Shown here in pieces: positions 37,246 through 53,013 of a stretch of DNA of 64,000 nucleotides. The translations under genes were made by a program, and so were the position numbers. The stretch comes from Kuschelorhynchus macadamiae (taxonomy: Eukaryota > Arthropoda > Insecta > Coleoptera > Curculionidae): NCBI GenBank assembly GCA_030620095.1, contig JAUTXW010003812.1, positions 62,001 to 126,000 on the forward strand, written 5' to 3'. The notes beneath the pieces were generated by a model that did not search any database, was not told the DNA's origin, and saw only the letters and a program-made list of their open reading frames with translations. The number at the start of each line of letters is the position of its first letter. The stretch's first letter is position 1.

Positions 37246-37449
37246 ATGGATAGCTCCATCTCGACATGACACGACAAGTGAATTCACTTCTCCGGAGGGA
37301 ACCCCAAAGTCACAGAGAAGTAGTCGCATTCAACCATATCACTTGCCAAGAACCGAAGGAGAGCAACATTCTTCTTGGCAGGCTAGCCAATCGAGGAGAA
37401 CCATTCGGGGTCCTGGCACTACTACAGAGGAGGTGACTCGGGAATTTAG
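37246..37449 (+). CDS. Host gene, exon 7
   Basis: A 204-nt exon that begins only about 20 bases after a (TA)n tract. Its acceptor TTTTTTCAG ends at 37245 and its donor GTAGGT starts at 37450. It is phase 2 in and out: CG from exon 6 plus A gives Arg. It encodes WIAPSRHDTTSEFTSPEGTP, then a Ser/Arg/Gln-rich segment. It continues the composition of exon 6 and contains S/T-P sites. The frame upstream of the acceptor runs into (TA)n and is not coding. Confidence 0.83.
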
Positions 37450-37799
37450 GTAGGTTTGAATATCGATAAACATTTTATTAATTACTACATAATAGCGATA
37501 ACTTGATATTTTTGAGTTAAAATAACAAAACTTAAAGCTCGTGAAATAAAAAGGAAAAAAATATTATCATATTAATTAAGAACATAAATTATTCAATTCT
37601 TTTATTATCATGTTTTTATAATATGAGTTTTTTTTTCGTATTATAAATTCCATTTAAAAACTATATAACTTTTGATAGAAACTTCCTAATAATTATACAT
37701 GTGTCTTATGACACATTTATCCGTTTTATGAGTCGTTTAGATAAAGATGTAAATATGAGAATATTTATAATTTAGAACGAATGCCTTCACGGCTGTAGT

Positions 37800-37912
37800 C
37801 AATTAAGGAATCATGGTTCTTGGGATTAAACCGTGTCAAAATGGAATCACTGAATGGAATGGAAAGTTATTCCCTTTTGGCAGCGTCTAATCCAAGAACA
37901 ATGATTTCCTAA
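37800..37912. mobile_element. Decayed Penelope-type terminal fragment
   Basis: 'AATCATGGTTCTTGGGATTA ... GTGTCAAAATGGAATCACT' matches the sequence at 6234-6282 with changes. The ends 37808-37829 and 37887-37908 form an imperfect inverted repeat of about 20 bp. Confidence 0.45.
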
Positions 37913-38678
37913 AATTTTTTTACGGATAATCGAACAGCTGAAACAAATGCTGCTAATAATAACTAAAAACTAATACTGAAGTTAAGTTTAAACTATAACA
38001 TTTTGTCAAATGCTTATGCTATGCGGTGAGTTGATTGTTACAACGCATTAGATATAACTGTGCAGCCAATATTCTTAGACACTTTCAATAAAGAGACATT
38101 TTACAGGGCTGAATCCAGAGCACTTAAAGCAAGGTGAGAAAGAGTTCGATAGAAAGGTTAAAGGAGATTTGAAATCAAAATATAACGTCTAAGCGGTAGA
38201 AATTAAAAACAAATTAAAGACACTGTTTTTACCTGAATATGTTTACATACTTCACTGATTTCTTTAAAAACACTAACTCCAAGTAATATTAGTTTAAATA
38301 GACCAGAATTATTCCCGAGGAGTTTAAAAACTACATTAATAAATAAATAAAACTCCGAGTTATAAAATTGATTTTTTTTTGTGATTTTCGATCTGTGTTT
38401 TTGTTCTGCCCTGCCATATTCAAATAATTAATCTTAATCGAATGAAATAAACACAGAGAAGAAATATCTACGTTTTCTCTAAAAGTCGGTATAAATTTTA
38501 GCCTGATCTGTGTTAAGGGTGAATTTAAAAAATTTGGCCGGCTCTTAGCTTTCTAAGCGACGAAGCGATACCCACCTAACATAAAAACTACTGGGCCCAT
38601 AAAGACCTCTATCTTTTTACTTCGAGACAAATTTTGTTATTGTTTTTTGCGTAGGCTCATTTGTAAATATCGCTCTAA

Positions 38679-38838
38679 AGGCCGTTTTACATGCTGCAAT
38701 TCTTTCTTGCAAGTTGCAATAGTCTTGAACAAAAGCATGCGCAGTGGCAAGACATTTGTACCTTTTGTCAAACCGCGCATGCCTTTGTTCAAGACTATTG
38801 CATATTGCAAAGAAGAATTGCAGCATGTAAAACGGCCT
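38679..38838. mobile_element. 160-bp palindromic MITE, PIF/Harbinger type
   Basis: The two halves are near-perfect reverse complements from end to end (AGGCCGTTTTACATGCTGCA ... complement). It is flanked by TAA on each side (38676-38678 and 38839-38841), the 3-bp T-A/T-A target duplication used by PIF/Harbinger transposons. It has no coding capacity; the short frames inside are artefacts of the palindrome. Confidence 0.8.
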
Positions 38839-40189
38839 TAAGAGGGAGTTAAATAAATATGGATCGAAAAGTAAACAAAATTTGAAGGATACTGTTTAAT
38901 ATATGTAGGATTCTAAATGTATTTTATGCCAAAATTTCATCTTTGGTGACCGCGACCTTTTGACTTTTTTTTTCACGGAATGTGATGAATTTGTTTCAGT
39001 TGCAAGGAAGAGAGGTAATATGATCTGATGTAAATATTTAGTGGCGATGGAGAATTGCCTGTCATAAATTAGTTTACAGCTTCCAAGGTAATTTCAAAGG
39101 AAATAACTTCTTTATTACTTTAGTCACAATAATTAGTAGTTATGTAGGCTGCAGTTCGAGAGAAGAGCTTTAAATACTTTTATAGGAACAAGCTGGGCAT
39201 ATGCAGTCTGTTCAGCTGCGAAAAAGCCTTTATTGAAGGACATTTGAAATAAGTGCATCATGAGAGGGGTTCGTTAAGGAGCGCATCTCTCCCTCGCATT
39301 TTGAAAATATTTTTTAAAACGAAAAATAAAATACATTAATATATATCTTATTGTGATGGTTTTATTAAAACCATTTTATTCTCTCTCTGGTGATATTTGA
39401 TGGCATTAATTAGCTTTGTTGATTTAATTTCGTTAATAATTTAATAAGTTATAACATTAAGTAATTTAATTCATAAATATTTTAATTACGACAAGTCTTC
39501 ACAACTTCTACTTGTTTCAAGCCGAAGGATATTTTTCCTTTCAATGTTTATATGTTAATAGAATAGTTTTTACATCCATAAAATTAAAAAAAAAATCAAC
39601 CAAACTAAAATAGTTTAATATTTAGAGAAGAAGAATGAATAGGAAAATGCAGAATTTTGTTACTTCTGTGTTTCTTTTTGTTACAAATTTCGCAGTGAGG
39701 TCCAAACGCAATAATTGTTTCATATTAGTGCATGATTATATAACTGATTTTGAATTTTTATAAGTTTTGCTCCGTTATTAACATTCCTCCGACAGTATTA
39801 CACAAGCAATATATAAAAAATAAATAAAAAATTACACTCCTGTCCAGTCAACTAAGCATTAATTTTATTTAATATTATACTAACAAAAAAAATACACAAT
39901 ATAAATCCATAACCCCCTTGGTGTAACGTTTTTTTTAATACATGTAAAACTTTAGTCGGTCATTTGTTAAATTCTGCTTCGATATGGCTTTTTATTAGGC
40001 TTAAATGTGAAATTATGAGCTCTTGCATATTCATCCAAGCAGTAAATTAAAATAAAATAATTTTAGTTAACAAACAATGTTAAAAACAGGAGGTACATTT
40101 ATATAAAATTAGTATTTTTCATTTGCTATAACTATCGAAAGGTTGACAAAGGCTTTTAAAAAGAAATAAAAATATCCGTTAATTTCCTT

Positions 40190-42910
40190 TGCTTGGAACT
40201 TCCCTCGGTATAATTTTTTTCCTATTTGTTAGCAATAGTAACGTGTGGCCTAATTTAGTTCACTACATAGTGACAGTATATATGCGTTATATATATTGTC
40301 TTTTCAAACAATCTTATTGGGCGCCATCTTGTTGCATCATATTGGATTCCTGCCAATTTCTTTTTACCTATGCCACGATTTGCACTTTTGACATACCGCC
40401 AGTCAGTTGAACAAAATTTATTACGTTGACTTTTTTAAAAATTTTATTTGGCCGCCATTTTGTTTCGCCATCTTAAATTCGTAACACAACTTAACCAGTT
40501 TATCTTTATGTCACACTTAATTCTTGCACACAAATTGAATTTAATTTAATAAGTAGTATTTTCAGGCTGATTTTTTTAAATATTTTATTAGACTGCCATT
40601 TTGTTTTGCTATCTTGGATTCATATCAAAATGTCACCAGTTCATTCCTGTGAAACATTTGATTTTTGTCCAAAATTTGAGGTCAATTGGATAATTAGTTT
40701 TTTAGTAATATTTTTTTTTAAATTTTTACGTCATATTGTATTTTTTCCAAAATATTACCTGGTTATCCCCATATAACCCTAAAGTTTTGACTAAAATTTG
40801 AAAACCATCTGGTAAGCAGTTTTTAAGCTACGCCGCTAACTGACAGACAGACCAACAGACGGAGCGACGGAATAGATAAAACATTTTTTTGGCGTGTTCA
40901 GACGTTAAAACGGGAAGATATGTAAAACCTGGGAGGGTGATTTTATTCACGATTAAACATATTTTATTTGGCCGCCATATTGTCCCGTCTTCTTGAATTA
41001 GTAACACAGTTTTACTAGTTTATCCCTATACCGCAATTAGTTATGGCACACAATTTACACAATCCATTAAGTAGTTTTTTCACGCTGAATTTTTAAATAT
41101 TTTATGATGCCGCCATTTTGTTCCGCAATCAGTTGATTTCAACATAATACTTGATGTTTGTGCAAAATTTGAGATAAATAGGATTTTTTTGATAATAATT
41201 TTTTTAACATTTCATTAGAACACCATTTTGTTTCGCCATATTGGATGTTTACCAAAATATTACCAGAACCACCATATAACTCTTAATTTTCCAATCGAGT
41301 ATGTGGTTTTTAAGCTATACCTCGAACTGACAGACCGACAGGCGGACCGACGGAATTGATAAAACATATTTTGTGGCATCTAGAGATGCTAAAACGTGAA
41401 GATATGTAAAACTTGAAAGGGTGATCATTTTTACGATTACGAATATTTTATTTGGCCACCATTTTTTTCGGCAATCTTGAATTAGTAGCACAATTTTAAT
41501 AGTTGACCCCCTATACCACAATTAGTTATGGCACACAATTTAAAATCAATTCATTAAGTATTTTTTTCAGGCTGAATTTTGAAAGATTTTATTAAGCTGC
41601 CATTTTCTTCCGTCATCTTTGAATCGTACCAAAATGTTATCAGTTGATTCCAACATAATACTTGATGTTTGTGGAAATTGAGATATATTGGATAAGCAGT
41701 TTTTTTAATAATAATTTTTTTAACAGTTTACTAGGCCGCCATTTTGTTTCGTTATATTGGATTTTTACCAAAATGTTATTAGGTCATCCCCATATAACCC
41801 TTAATCCTTGAACAAAATTTGAAGTCAATCGGGTAAATAGTTATTTAGCTATGAGGCGAACAGGCAGAAATACAGACAGACAGATAGACCGACGGAATTG
41901 AGACAACACCGCGATCGGCATTGCATTGGTAAATTTTCTTTACCCGGAACTTTCCTCATTATGAGTCTTTCCTTTTATTAGGAAAAGTCAAGTGTGACCC
42001 AATTTAGTTCAGTACGTAGTCATTTAATAATATACAGATACTATTTTTATTGGGCGCCATTTTGTTCCATTGTATTGGATTCCTACCAATATTTTCCAGA
42101 TTATTCCTGTGCCATTCTTGATTTTTGGGTATTTAATTAATTAAAAGCAAATTCAATAAGTATTTTTTACATTGACACACCGCCAATTTGTTACGTTATC
42201 TGAATTTGTCCAGTTTATCCCTATATCACATCCTCATATGAGCCTTAATATTTGACTAAAATTTGAAGTCACTCTGATGAGTAGATTTAAGCTATGCCGC
42301 GGACTGATAAACGGAATTGATAAAACGTACTATTTGGCATATAAGGACGCTAAAACCCGAAAATGTGTATAACCTGAGAGGGTGATTTTTTTTCACGATT
42401 ACAAATATTTTATTTGGCCTCCAATTTTTTCCGCAATCTTGAATTAGTACTACAGTTTTATGAGTTCAACTCTATACCACAATTAGTTACGGCACATAAT
42501 TTGAATTCACTCTATTAAGTAGATTTTTTCAGACTGAATTTTTAAATATTTTATTAAGCCGCTATTTTGTTCCGCCCACTAGTTGTCTCTTAGAAAATAC
42601 TTGATTCTTGTGCAAAATTTTAGATAAATTGGGTAAGTAATTTTTTAGAAATAATTTTTTTTGATAGTTTACTAGGCCACCTTTTTGTTTTGCCATATTA
42701 GATTTTTACCAAAATATTACGTGTCATTCCCATATAACTCTTAATTTTTTACCAAAATTTGAAGTCGTCTGGGTAAGTAGTTTTTTACCTGTACCGCGAA
42801 TAGACAGACCGACAAATCGACGGCATCTAGGAACCCTGAAAGATAAAGATCTGAAAAAATCTCGGAGGGTGAATTTTTCACGATTAAAACCTTCCCTTTT
42901 ACGAGAGATG
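40190..42910 (+). repeat. Array of the CCGCCATTTTG repeat family
   Basis: A dozen GCCNCCATTTTGTT-like phrases occur between 40452 and 42670, with spacings near 110-140 bp grouped into larger units of about 480-500 bp. Units close with GACAGACAGACCGACGGAATTGATAAAACA-like text and 'CACGATTACAAATATTTTAT'. A fresh element start (CTTTACCCGGAACTTTCCTC) at 41939 shows that at least two copies are joined. The copy ends near CTTCCCTTTTACGAGAGATG (42888). Confidence 0.65.
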
Positions 42911-43967
42911 TAAAAATTGCTATTTTTGGGATAAGACAGCAAAAGTTTCAGACACGGCACATTATAAACATTTTTACTTATTTCATCAATTTCTGAAGTT
43001 TTCAAATTCTCACAAGGCTATTATTGACAAAACTGTATTATATACATTTTTTTGACTACCATTTGCACATGGTGGAAAGCAAGTTAAAGTTGAGGTAACA
43101 AACTACAAATTACTATAGTTAATAGTAGTACTTACAATTATGACTGAAAAATACCCAGTCTTGCTGAACCTGCAATATATTTTCCTGTTTTATATATTAG
43201 GGGACGCGTTAAACTGAAAACTTGCATAAAGTAAAGTTACTCATCTAATAGACCCCCCTCTTGATATCATCTTAGAATCGCCCCTGAGATTAGTTTTGTG
43301 CATTTTATGCAAAACTTAAATTAAGAAAATCGTTTGAGATTTAACTTTTTAACCAAAATTTAGTTAGGCATAGCCAAAGATAGACTAAAAAAATCACCAT
43401 CAATTTCAAAATTTAAGAAGTTTATTTTCAAAAAATATGGGGTATGAAGTACAACTTTTAATTAAGCGATATTAGCAGGCACATTATTTGTCCCAAATTT
43501 TTTTGGACACTCGTCGAAAATATTTTTCCGGTACTAAGGGCAGTTTTTGTCAGCGAACTTCTTTCTAATTATAATGGTAAAAAATATGTTATTTTTAATT
43601 ATTATGGTTGTCATAACTAATTGTACTTAAAAACGCAGCATTATTATTTTGTTTTTTTTTTATTTTAACGCGTTTCTTCCGCGACAAGGCTAAACTCTTG
43701 GATTAATTTAATCATGTTTAGAAACAATATTGTCTAATAATTTATTTTATTTCAAAAAACAATAACAATTAAAAATAGAAAATAAAATTTGATGGTTTAA
43801 TAGATTTGTCTTCAGAATAGTTATGTATTATTAATTCAATCAATTAATTAATTATAAAGATTTCTAAAGGATCTAGGTCCATAATAATAAAAATATGTTA
43901 TACTATTTATAGTTAATATTGAAAAATAGATAAATGATATTTATTAAAATGTTTTTTTTATTTTCAG

Positions 43968-44049
43968 GAGTGAAGCTACATCAAACTTGAGAAGTCCTCC
44001 ACCCAAAGGCTGGTTTGGTGACAATGAAAGTGAAGCTAGCTACAAATAA
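43968..44049 (+). CDS. Host gene, last coding exon (exon 8) with stop
   Basis: An 82-nt terminal coding segment after TTTTCAG (ends 43967). G completes the Arg codon left by exon 7; 26 codons follow and then TAA at 44047-44049. The C-terminus is SPPPKGWFGDNESEASYK. It repeats the SEA pattern seen in exon 6 and in its own start. The final four residues do not match a classic PDZ ligand well. Across all eight exons the visible coding sequence is 1,654 nt, which closes exactly in frame; this is strong evidence that the chain is right. Confidence 0.8.
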
Positions 44050-45045
44050 GTTAAAATATTTTCTAGTTAGAATGCTCTAAAAAATATTTTAAATTGCCAT
44101 TTTATCCTATATAGTTTAGACAATTCATCACAGACATTTTATTGTAATACTACTTTCTACAAAGTAATTCAGAATTCTCCAATATAAAACATTTATATAA
44201 TACTATTATTAATGTTCAAGTAACGACACTTATTTAAGCTATTTTTAAATAGTTTAAGACTTGAAGTAATAAGAATCTAGCAAATGCAATTTAGTTTATT
44301 TGCGAAATATAGATTTAGCAATAATTAAAAGGTTTTTAATAATTTCAAAGACAAAAATTTCTTAAAATATAGAGCAGAGGAATAATAGATATTGTAATTT
44401 TCCAACGAAAATTTTATCATATTGTACTTAATAAATATATTCGTAACTAGCTGTGATAACCATGTGTACTTATGAAGAAGATATCTCGCGTAACTCTGGT
44501 GCTCTTTTATATTCCCACTTTATATTAGAGGCTTTACCCGGTTTTTCACTATTTCGTTATTTTGGTAATTTTGGTGTATGTCTTACGAGAAACTGAAGAA
44601 TTGGGTGCTTATAAAGCTTCTATCATATATTTCAATATTGGTGTTTCTTTTTTTGTAGATTTACATGTAGTCAAATACGGCAGGTGCCATAAACCGTGTG
44701 TGAAATTCAAAGCCATACTACAGTGTAATTGTACACGTTATTTTCTTTCAACATAGAAAAATTTATTACGGCTTTTATTTCTTCAACATACAAACTTTTA
44801 TTTTTAAATAATTTTCCATTAGAGAAAATTCTGTCGCCTTACTGCCTTTACTCCGCCTGCTGTTTATGGGTGTCGGGGATTTTGGGGCTTTCCTTATATC
44901 GCTCTTAATAATATTAGCTAAGCCAATAATTTAGGATAAACTTAGATAGTTAAATGTATAAGTGAACATGTAAAATTTTAATATGTAACGAAAATAATGT
45001 ACTTAACTTAAAAACTTAAAAAGCAATAAATGAAATGCTATAATT
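44050..45045 (+). other. Probable 3' UTR of the host gene
   Basis: AT-rich sequence after the stop, with no coding signal. AATAAA hexamers occur at 44430-44435 and 45025-45030, so a 3' end near 44.45 kb or 45.05 kb is plausible. Short open frames here (for example 44562-44756) have no coding character. Confidence 0.45.
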
Positions 45046-45408
45046 TCCTATTTTTTGGTTGTTTTATTCTAACATATTTTTTGCTTTAGGTATACAAAAA
45101 AGTAATCAACAAACTTACGTTTGGGTTAGAAAAAACTCGTATAATTAATAAATTACACAGGCCAACACCCATTTTGGTGCCTGCGATTTTTTAACCGTTC
45201 CTGGATAATTTTTGGATGCAGAACGTAAAAAAGTTCTCAGATTTTGTCTGTCAGATCTAGTTTGTGTATATTATATATATAATTGTGTATATATTTTACG
45301 TTATAACTGTTATAATATATAATATTACTATTACCAGTTAAAAAAAACAAAGAAACATGGATTTAAGTATTTATTGCAAAAACTTAATTTACATAATTAC
45401 ATTAGTCA
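45046..45408. other. Spacer between host gene 3' end and the transposon-type ORF
   Basis: AT-rich sequence, with a degenerate TATATA stretch near 45270-45330. No gene or repeat recognised. Confidence 0.4.
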
Positions 45409-47062
45409 CTAATCACATAAAAATTTTCTTTTATACGACTTTCTAGAATGGAGTTTACTAGGGCAGTCTCGCTGAAGGCTCCGGCAGTAGTCCACCATCA
45501 TGTGGCTATCCCATCGTCCTTGATAACGATCTTCCATAGTTTTAATATCCTGATGGAATCTTTCCCCCTGTTCTTCACTACAATCACCTAAGTTTTCTGG
45601 AAAACGATCTAGGTGGCTGTGGAGGTAGTGAACTTTTATACTCATGTTACAGCCGAGAATATTAAAATTTGAAAGCATAGTTTCCACTAATTGTACGTAA
45701 TTATCTGCTTTATGATTGCCAAGAAAATTTTGTACTACTTGAACAAATGAACACCAAGCGTTAGATTCAGTCTCGGTCATTGATGTGGTGAATTGTGGAT
45801 CTTTAATAAGTTGTCTTATTTGAGGACCATCAAATATACCAGCTTTTAGTTTTTCCGTGCTAATGCCAGGACACTTCACAAATTGCTTCATTAGGCCTAG
45901 CTTGATATGCAAGGGCGGAAGTAAGATTTTTTCTCTTGAAACCAAAGGTTCGTTGATCACGTTTTGTTTTCCTTGAATCATGACATCTCTTGAAGGCCAA
46001 TTTTTGTTAACCTAGTGCTCATTTTTAGCTCTGCTGTCCCAAAGGCACATAAAACAAGGATATTTTGTATAACCACTCTGCTGTACAAGTAGGAAGTTAA
46101 CCATTTTTAAATCAACACAAATTGCCCACTGATGTTCTTATTTAATTTTTCTCAAAACTAATGCAATTGTTTCATATTCTTCCTTCATGGTAGTAGAATG
46201 ACCAATAGGCATTGAGCCATATTTGTTACCGTTATGTAAAAGAACACATTTTAAACTACGTTTTGAACTGTCAATAAAAAAGCGCCAATCATCTGGAGTG
46301 TATTCAGGCAAACCCATTTTTTCTAAGAGCCCTTTTATATTGTTACAGAATACCAAGTCATTCTCCTGAGCGAAAAAAGGCAGCAGATACTTATCTCTTT
46401 TACGATAAAATGTAATATCAGTATCTGGACAAAGTAGATTTTTTTCTTTTAATTTGGATGCAAGTAATTCAGCGGATTCCTTTGAGAGATTCAGGTCTCT
46501 TATAGGATCGTTTAGTTCTTCTTGATTGAAACACTGCGGAGTTGCTAAATCTGCTTCAAATTCGCTGTCGTTTTGTGACTGAATTCTATGAACCTCATCA
46601 GACGTTGATGTTTCTGTATTATCTTCTGTCAGTTAGGGTAGACTGCTGAATGATGTAACGGGTATTTCTTCCGAATGCGCTACAGGCCTTCTTGCAGAAT
46701 CTAAATCAGGATATGTCCATTTGTGCCTATTGTTTCTATTTATGCCTTTAATATTAACGAGACACAAATAGCAGTTGTAATTATGGTTTTGCGGTTCTCT
46801 CCAAACCATTGGTACACCAGACTTTAGGCACTTCCTCTTTCCAGTTGTCCACTGTCGCAAATGTTCAACACATGTTTTACATATGAAATGTGGGGCCCAA
46901 GATTTATCTTGATCTCCTAAATGAACGCCAAAAAAGGCAAGATAAGCTCTTTTCACAAAGTCAGAAATCATTTTTCTGCTCTCTTTCAAAGTATACATAA
47001 CAAAAAACATCGGGATGATTTACACAGGTACGTCTGCTTGTGGATGCCATTGTTTCAGTTTA
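45409..47062 (-). pseudogene. Multicopy transposon-associated ORF with N-terminal zinc finger, three stops
   Basis: From 47010 down to 45409 a single minus-strand frame of 534 codons is open except for three in-frame stops (TAA near 46633, TAA at 46138-46140, TAG near 46012). The N-terminal part carries spaced Cys/His pairs (CKTCVEHLRQW; CYLC) that look like a zinc-binding domain; later segments include LLCPDTDITFYRKRDK, DDWRFFIDSSKRSLKCVLLH, YTKYPCFMCLWDSR, PPLHIKLGLMKQFVK and, near the C-terminus, FPENLGDCSEEQGERFHQD followed by MEDRYQGRWD. This combination is one I know as a highly repeated, uncharacterised protein in insect and cnidarian genomes. An upstream start (MASTSRR, 47050) is separated by a small frameshift near 47015. 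A truncated inverted copy at 51.7-52.0 kb shares that frameshift. Confidence 0.65.
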
Positions 47063-48735
47063 GTGTCTTGATACTACAAAACGACCAAAATTTACACAAA
47101 ATGATAGCACAACTTTACTTGGGAAAACTCAGTAATATACTAAATCGAGTACAGCCAAGCAGGTATAGAAGGATCGGGTCATAGGCAATTACAGGTATAA
47201 AAGTAATTAAGAGCAGTGTATTGAGTAGTTTCTAGTATAGGAACATTGGGTCAGGGACAATTCCAGGTATCCATTTGGTTAATTAGATTCTGAGAAATTT
47301 CTATTTTGACGATTAAGTACATATTTATCCCTTAATTTGTTGTCCTTTATCAGAAAAAAATATCAATTAACCTGTAACCTGTATCTTAAAAACTAGAGCT
47401 GATAGACAAAATCTGGTGGCATTTTTGGAATCAGCTCTTTAAAAACATCTAAAATCAGATGTTAGATTTCCGGCACCAAATTTTTGTTTTCATTTTGTTA
47501 CCCTGTGTTATTTATTAGCCATCTAAAGACTATCAGTGGAACAATTTATCAGCCTCTAACTGTATATGAACGTTATTTGTTTTTCGCGTAATAAAAAAGA
47601 TACAAATTTTGCAGGCTAACAGACATCAAATTGAAGAACTTCATATGATTTGACTGGCTGATTATATCTCTTGAAATACTTTCTCCCAATTTTCATTCAT
47701 CCCTTTCTTTTTAAAACGATATTAGTTTAAGTCCTAATTTATAGAGAAATAATGTTATGGATTTGGTTATAGTGAAGAAGCATCCAAAGACTACCAGTAG
47801 AATAGTTATCAGCCTCTATATGAACATTCGTTTTTTGTGGTGGCTTGTGTAGATAAAATAGATAAACAATTTGTAGACCAACAGTCATCAAACTGAAAAA
47901 CGTTCTGATATGGTGAATCTTATATAACTTGTTTCCTACGTTTAACAGAAAACTTGTTATAGACTAACAAAAGCGTATAACAGTAAATATAATTCATTTA
48001 AATGTTAATTGCTTTTTAATTCTTCACTATAACACTTTTTTATATTTTCAGCTCCAGATAAGAAGAGTATCAGACCATTGTCTACTAAAACTTATAAAAA
48101 ACTGTAAAAAACAAAATATTCACTCCTAGTAAATGTGTAACTCCGAATATTTTCAAAGATATCCGGAAAAGCGAATTTATCACCCTTAGATTTTATTTTT
48201 TTAACGTTATTTTTAAATATATCTTCAAATATAATAAAATGGTTATTACCCTTTTAGAACTTAAAAAATGTCATTTCAGGTCAGCAAAAACTCAAAGTAT
48301 TTAAAAGTTGGAGGCGAACCATACAGTAACCAAAACTCTTAACATCTGCGAAAATTCAGGCCGCACCACAAACTTATGATGCTTTATAAAAGATTAAAAC
48401 AATGTTCTATCTTTTACATTTGGTGTTGTAGGCGGATGTAAATGAATCCATTGTGAAACCTTCAATAGGGAAAGTTCAATAAAAATAAGTTAAATAGAAG
48501 TCAGTTTTAGTTTTGTGAGGGATAGAGAGAGAGAGAGAGAGAGACTTAGAGCAGGGATAGAGAGAGAGAGAGATTTAGAGCCATTTTTTTACGTAATTGA
48601 AAGGGGATGACATTAATTCGCATTTTTTAGACCTAACTACAGCTTATTTGGTTTTACGATGATGGGGCTACGCATCATAATACAAGCTTTTGGCAGAATT
48701 TCTATAATAGCGGTCATCAGAAGAGGCAAGGGACG
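46756..48735. repeat. Left arm of a 2-kb inverted duplication
   Basis: Matches the reverse complement of 50095-52004 along its whole length with a few per cent differences, mostly substitutions plus a longer (GA)n run at 48526-48575 on this side. It includes the 5' third of the zinc-finger ORF and about 1.6 kb of flanking non-coding sequence. Confidence 0.85.
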
Positions 48736-48738
<3 letters not shown>

Positions 48739-48791
<53 letters not shown>

Positions 48792-48795
48792 ATGC

Positions 48796-48849
<54 letters not shown>

Positions 48850-48850
48850 A

Positions 48851-48916
<66 letters not shown>
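48739..48916. repeat. (TA)n block with two short interruptions
   Basis: Three tracts (48739-48787, 48798-48845, 48858-48916) at the inner edge of the left arm. Confidence 0.95.
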
Positions 48917-48920
<4 letters not shown>

Positions 48921-49440
48921 TTAGGAGATTTTCTTGGGTTTTTGGTCTGAATTATCTTTTTGAAAAATAAAACTTGTTTATTCTTCGGAAATCATTTTAA
49001 TTTGTTTTTTTTTTCTTTTATTCCCAAACGTTTCGGCAACATGCCTTCATCAGTGGATTCTAATAATAAAATTAAAAAAAACAAGTAATATTAATTAGGT
49101 TATTCGTGTTTATTAAATTTCTGTATATATGTATATATCTGTGCAGGGGTCTACTTATGTATGGATGTATATGTATATAAAAGAACATTTTTATCCTCTT
49201 ACACAAAACAAAAAAAAGAAAAAAGTAGACATGTTTATAAGTAAGAATCCAAAACAGCATTGTTTGTTAGTTTTAGTGACCTGTATTAGAATCCACTGAT
49301 GAAGGCATGTTGCCGAAACGTTTGGGAAAAAAAAAAAAAAACAAATTAAAATGATTTCCGGAGAATAAACAAGTTTTATTTTTCAAAAAGATAATTCAGA
49401 CCAAAAACCCAAGAAAATCTCCTAAGAATATAAATCAATT
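48917..49440. repeat. Nested inverted repeat carrying hammerhead-like sequences
   Basis: 48920-49062 (AGGAGATTTTCTTGGGTTTTT...) is the reverse complement of about 49288-49424. Each arm contains CTGATGA, an extra A, a GGCA/TGCC helix II with a TGT loop and GAAAC (minus strand 49030-49053; plus strand 49296-49319). The motif 'AAGGCATGTTGCCGAAACG' is of the kind found at ends of Penelope-like elements. Confidence 0.75.
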
Positions 49441-49452
49441 GGTCCAGAAACT

Positions 49453-52712
<3,260 letters not shown>

Positions 52713-52973
52713 ATTCAGAACATCAAAATTACTACTAAAATAATATTGTCGTTTCCAAGGTAAGGTACATATAAAATTTATTTTAATAATTTACGCTATA
52801 GTTGTTTTATTAAATGTTGTGAGTACAAAAATATTTTAATTAATTAATTGTTCAATAGTTAAGTATTATGAATGTTTGTTTTGTTACGTATAGTACATGT
52901 TAAATATTTGCGTATGTTTGTTAAAAAGTACTAATCCATGTATTATGTATATTTTTTAGACATGCAATAAAAT

Positions 52974-53013
52974 GCTCTTAAAAATGCTTCAAACAAGAAG
53001 CGAAACGTCGAGC
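52974..53013 (+). ncRNA. Decayed hammerhead-like site
   Basis: Helix I GCTC/GAGC (52974-52977 with 53010-53013), core TTAAAAA (52978-52984), extra T, helix II GCTTC/GAAGC (52986-52990 with 52997-53001), GAAAC (53002-53006), GTC triplet (53007-53009). Three transitions from CUGAAGA explain the core, so the helices survive while the core is dead. Confidence 0.5.

Larger units (their letters stand above)
37450..43967 (+). other. Intron 7 of the host gene
   Basis: 6.5 kb. Holds a Penelope-type fragment (37800-37910), a Harbinger-type MITE (38679-38838) and a long repeat array (40190-42910). Nothing recognised in 38900-40180 or 42920-43960. Confidence 0.6.

Noticed and set aside
38617..38841. Pair of opposite-strand open frames
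   Set aside because: They are two readings of one palindromic MITE.
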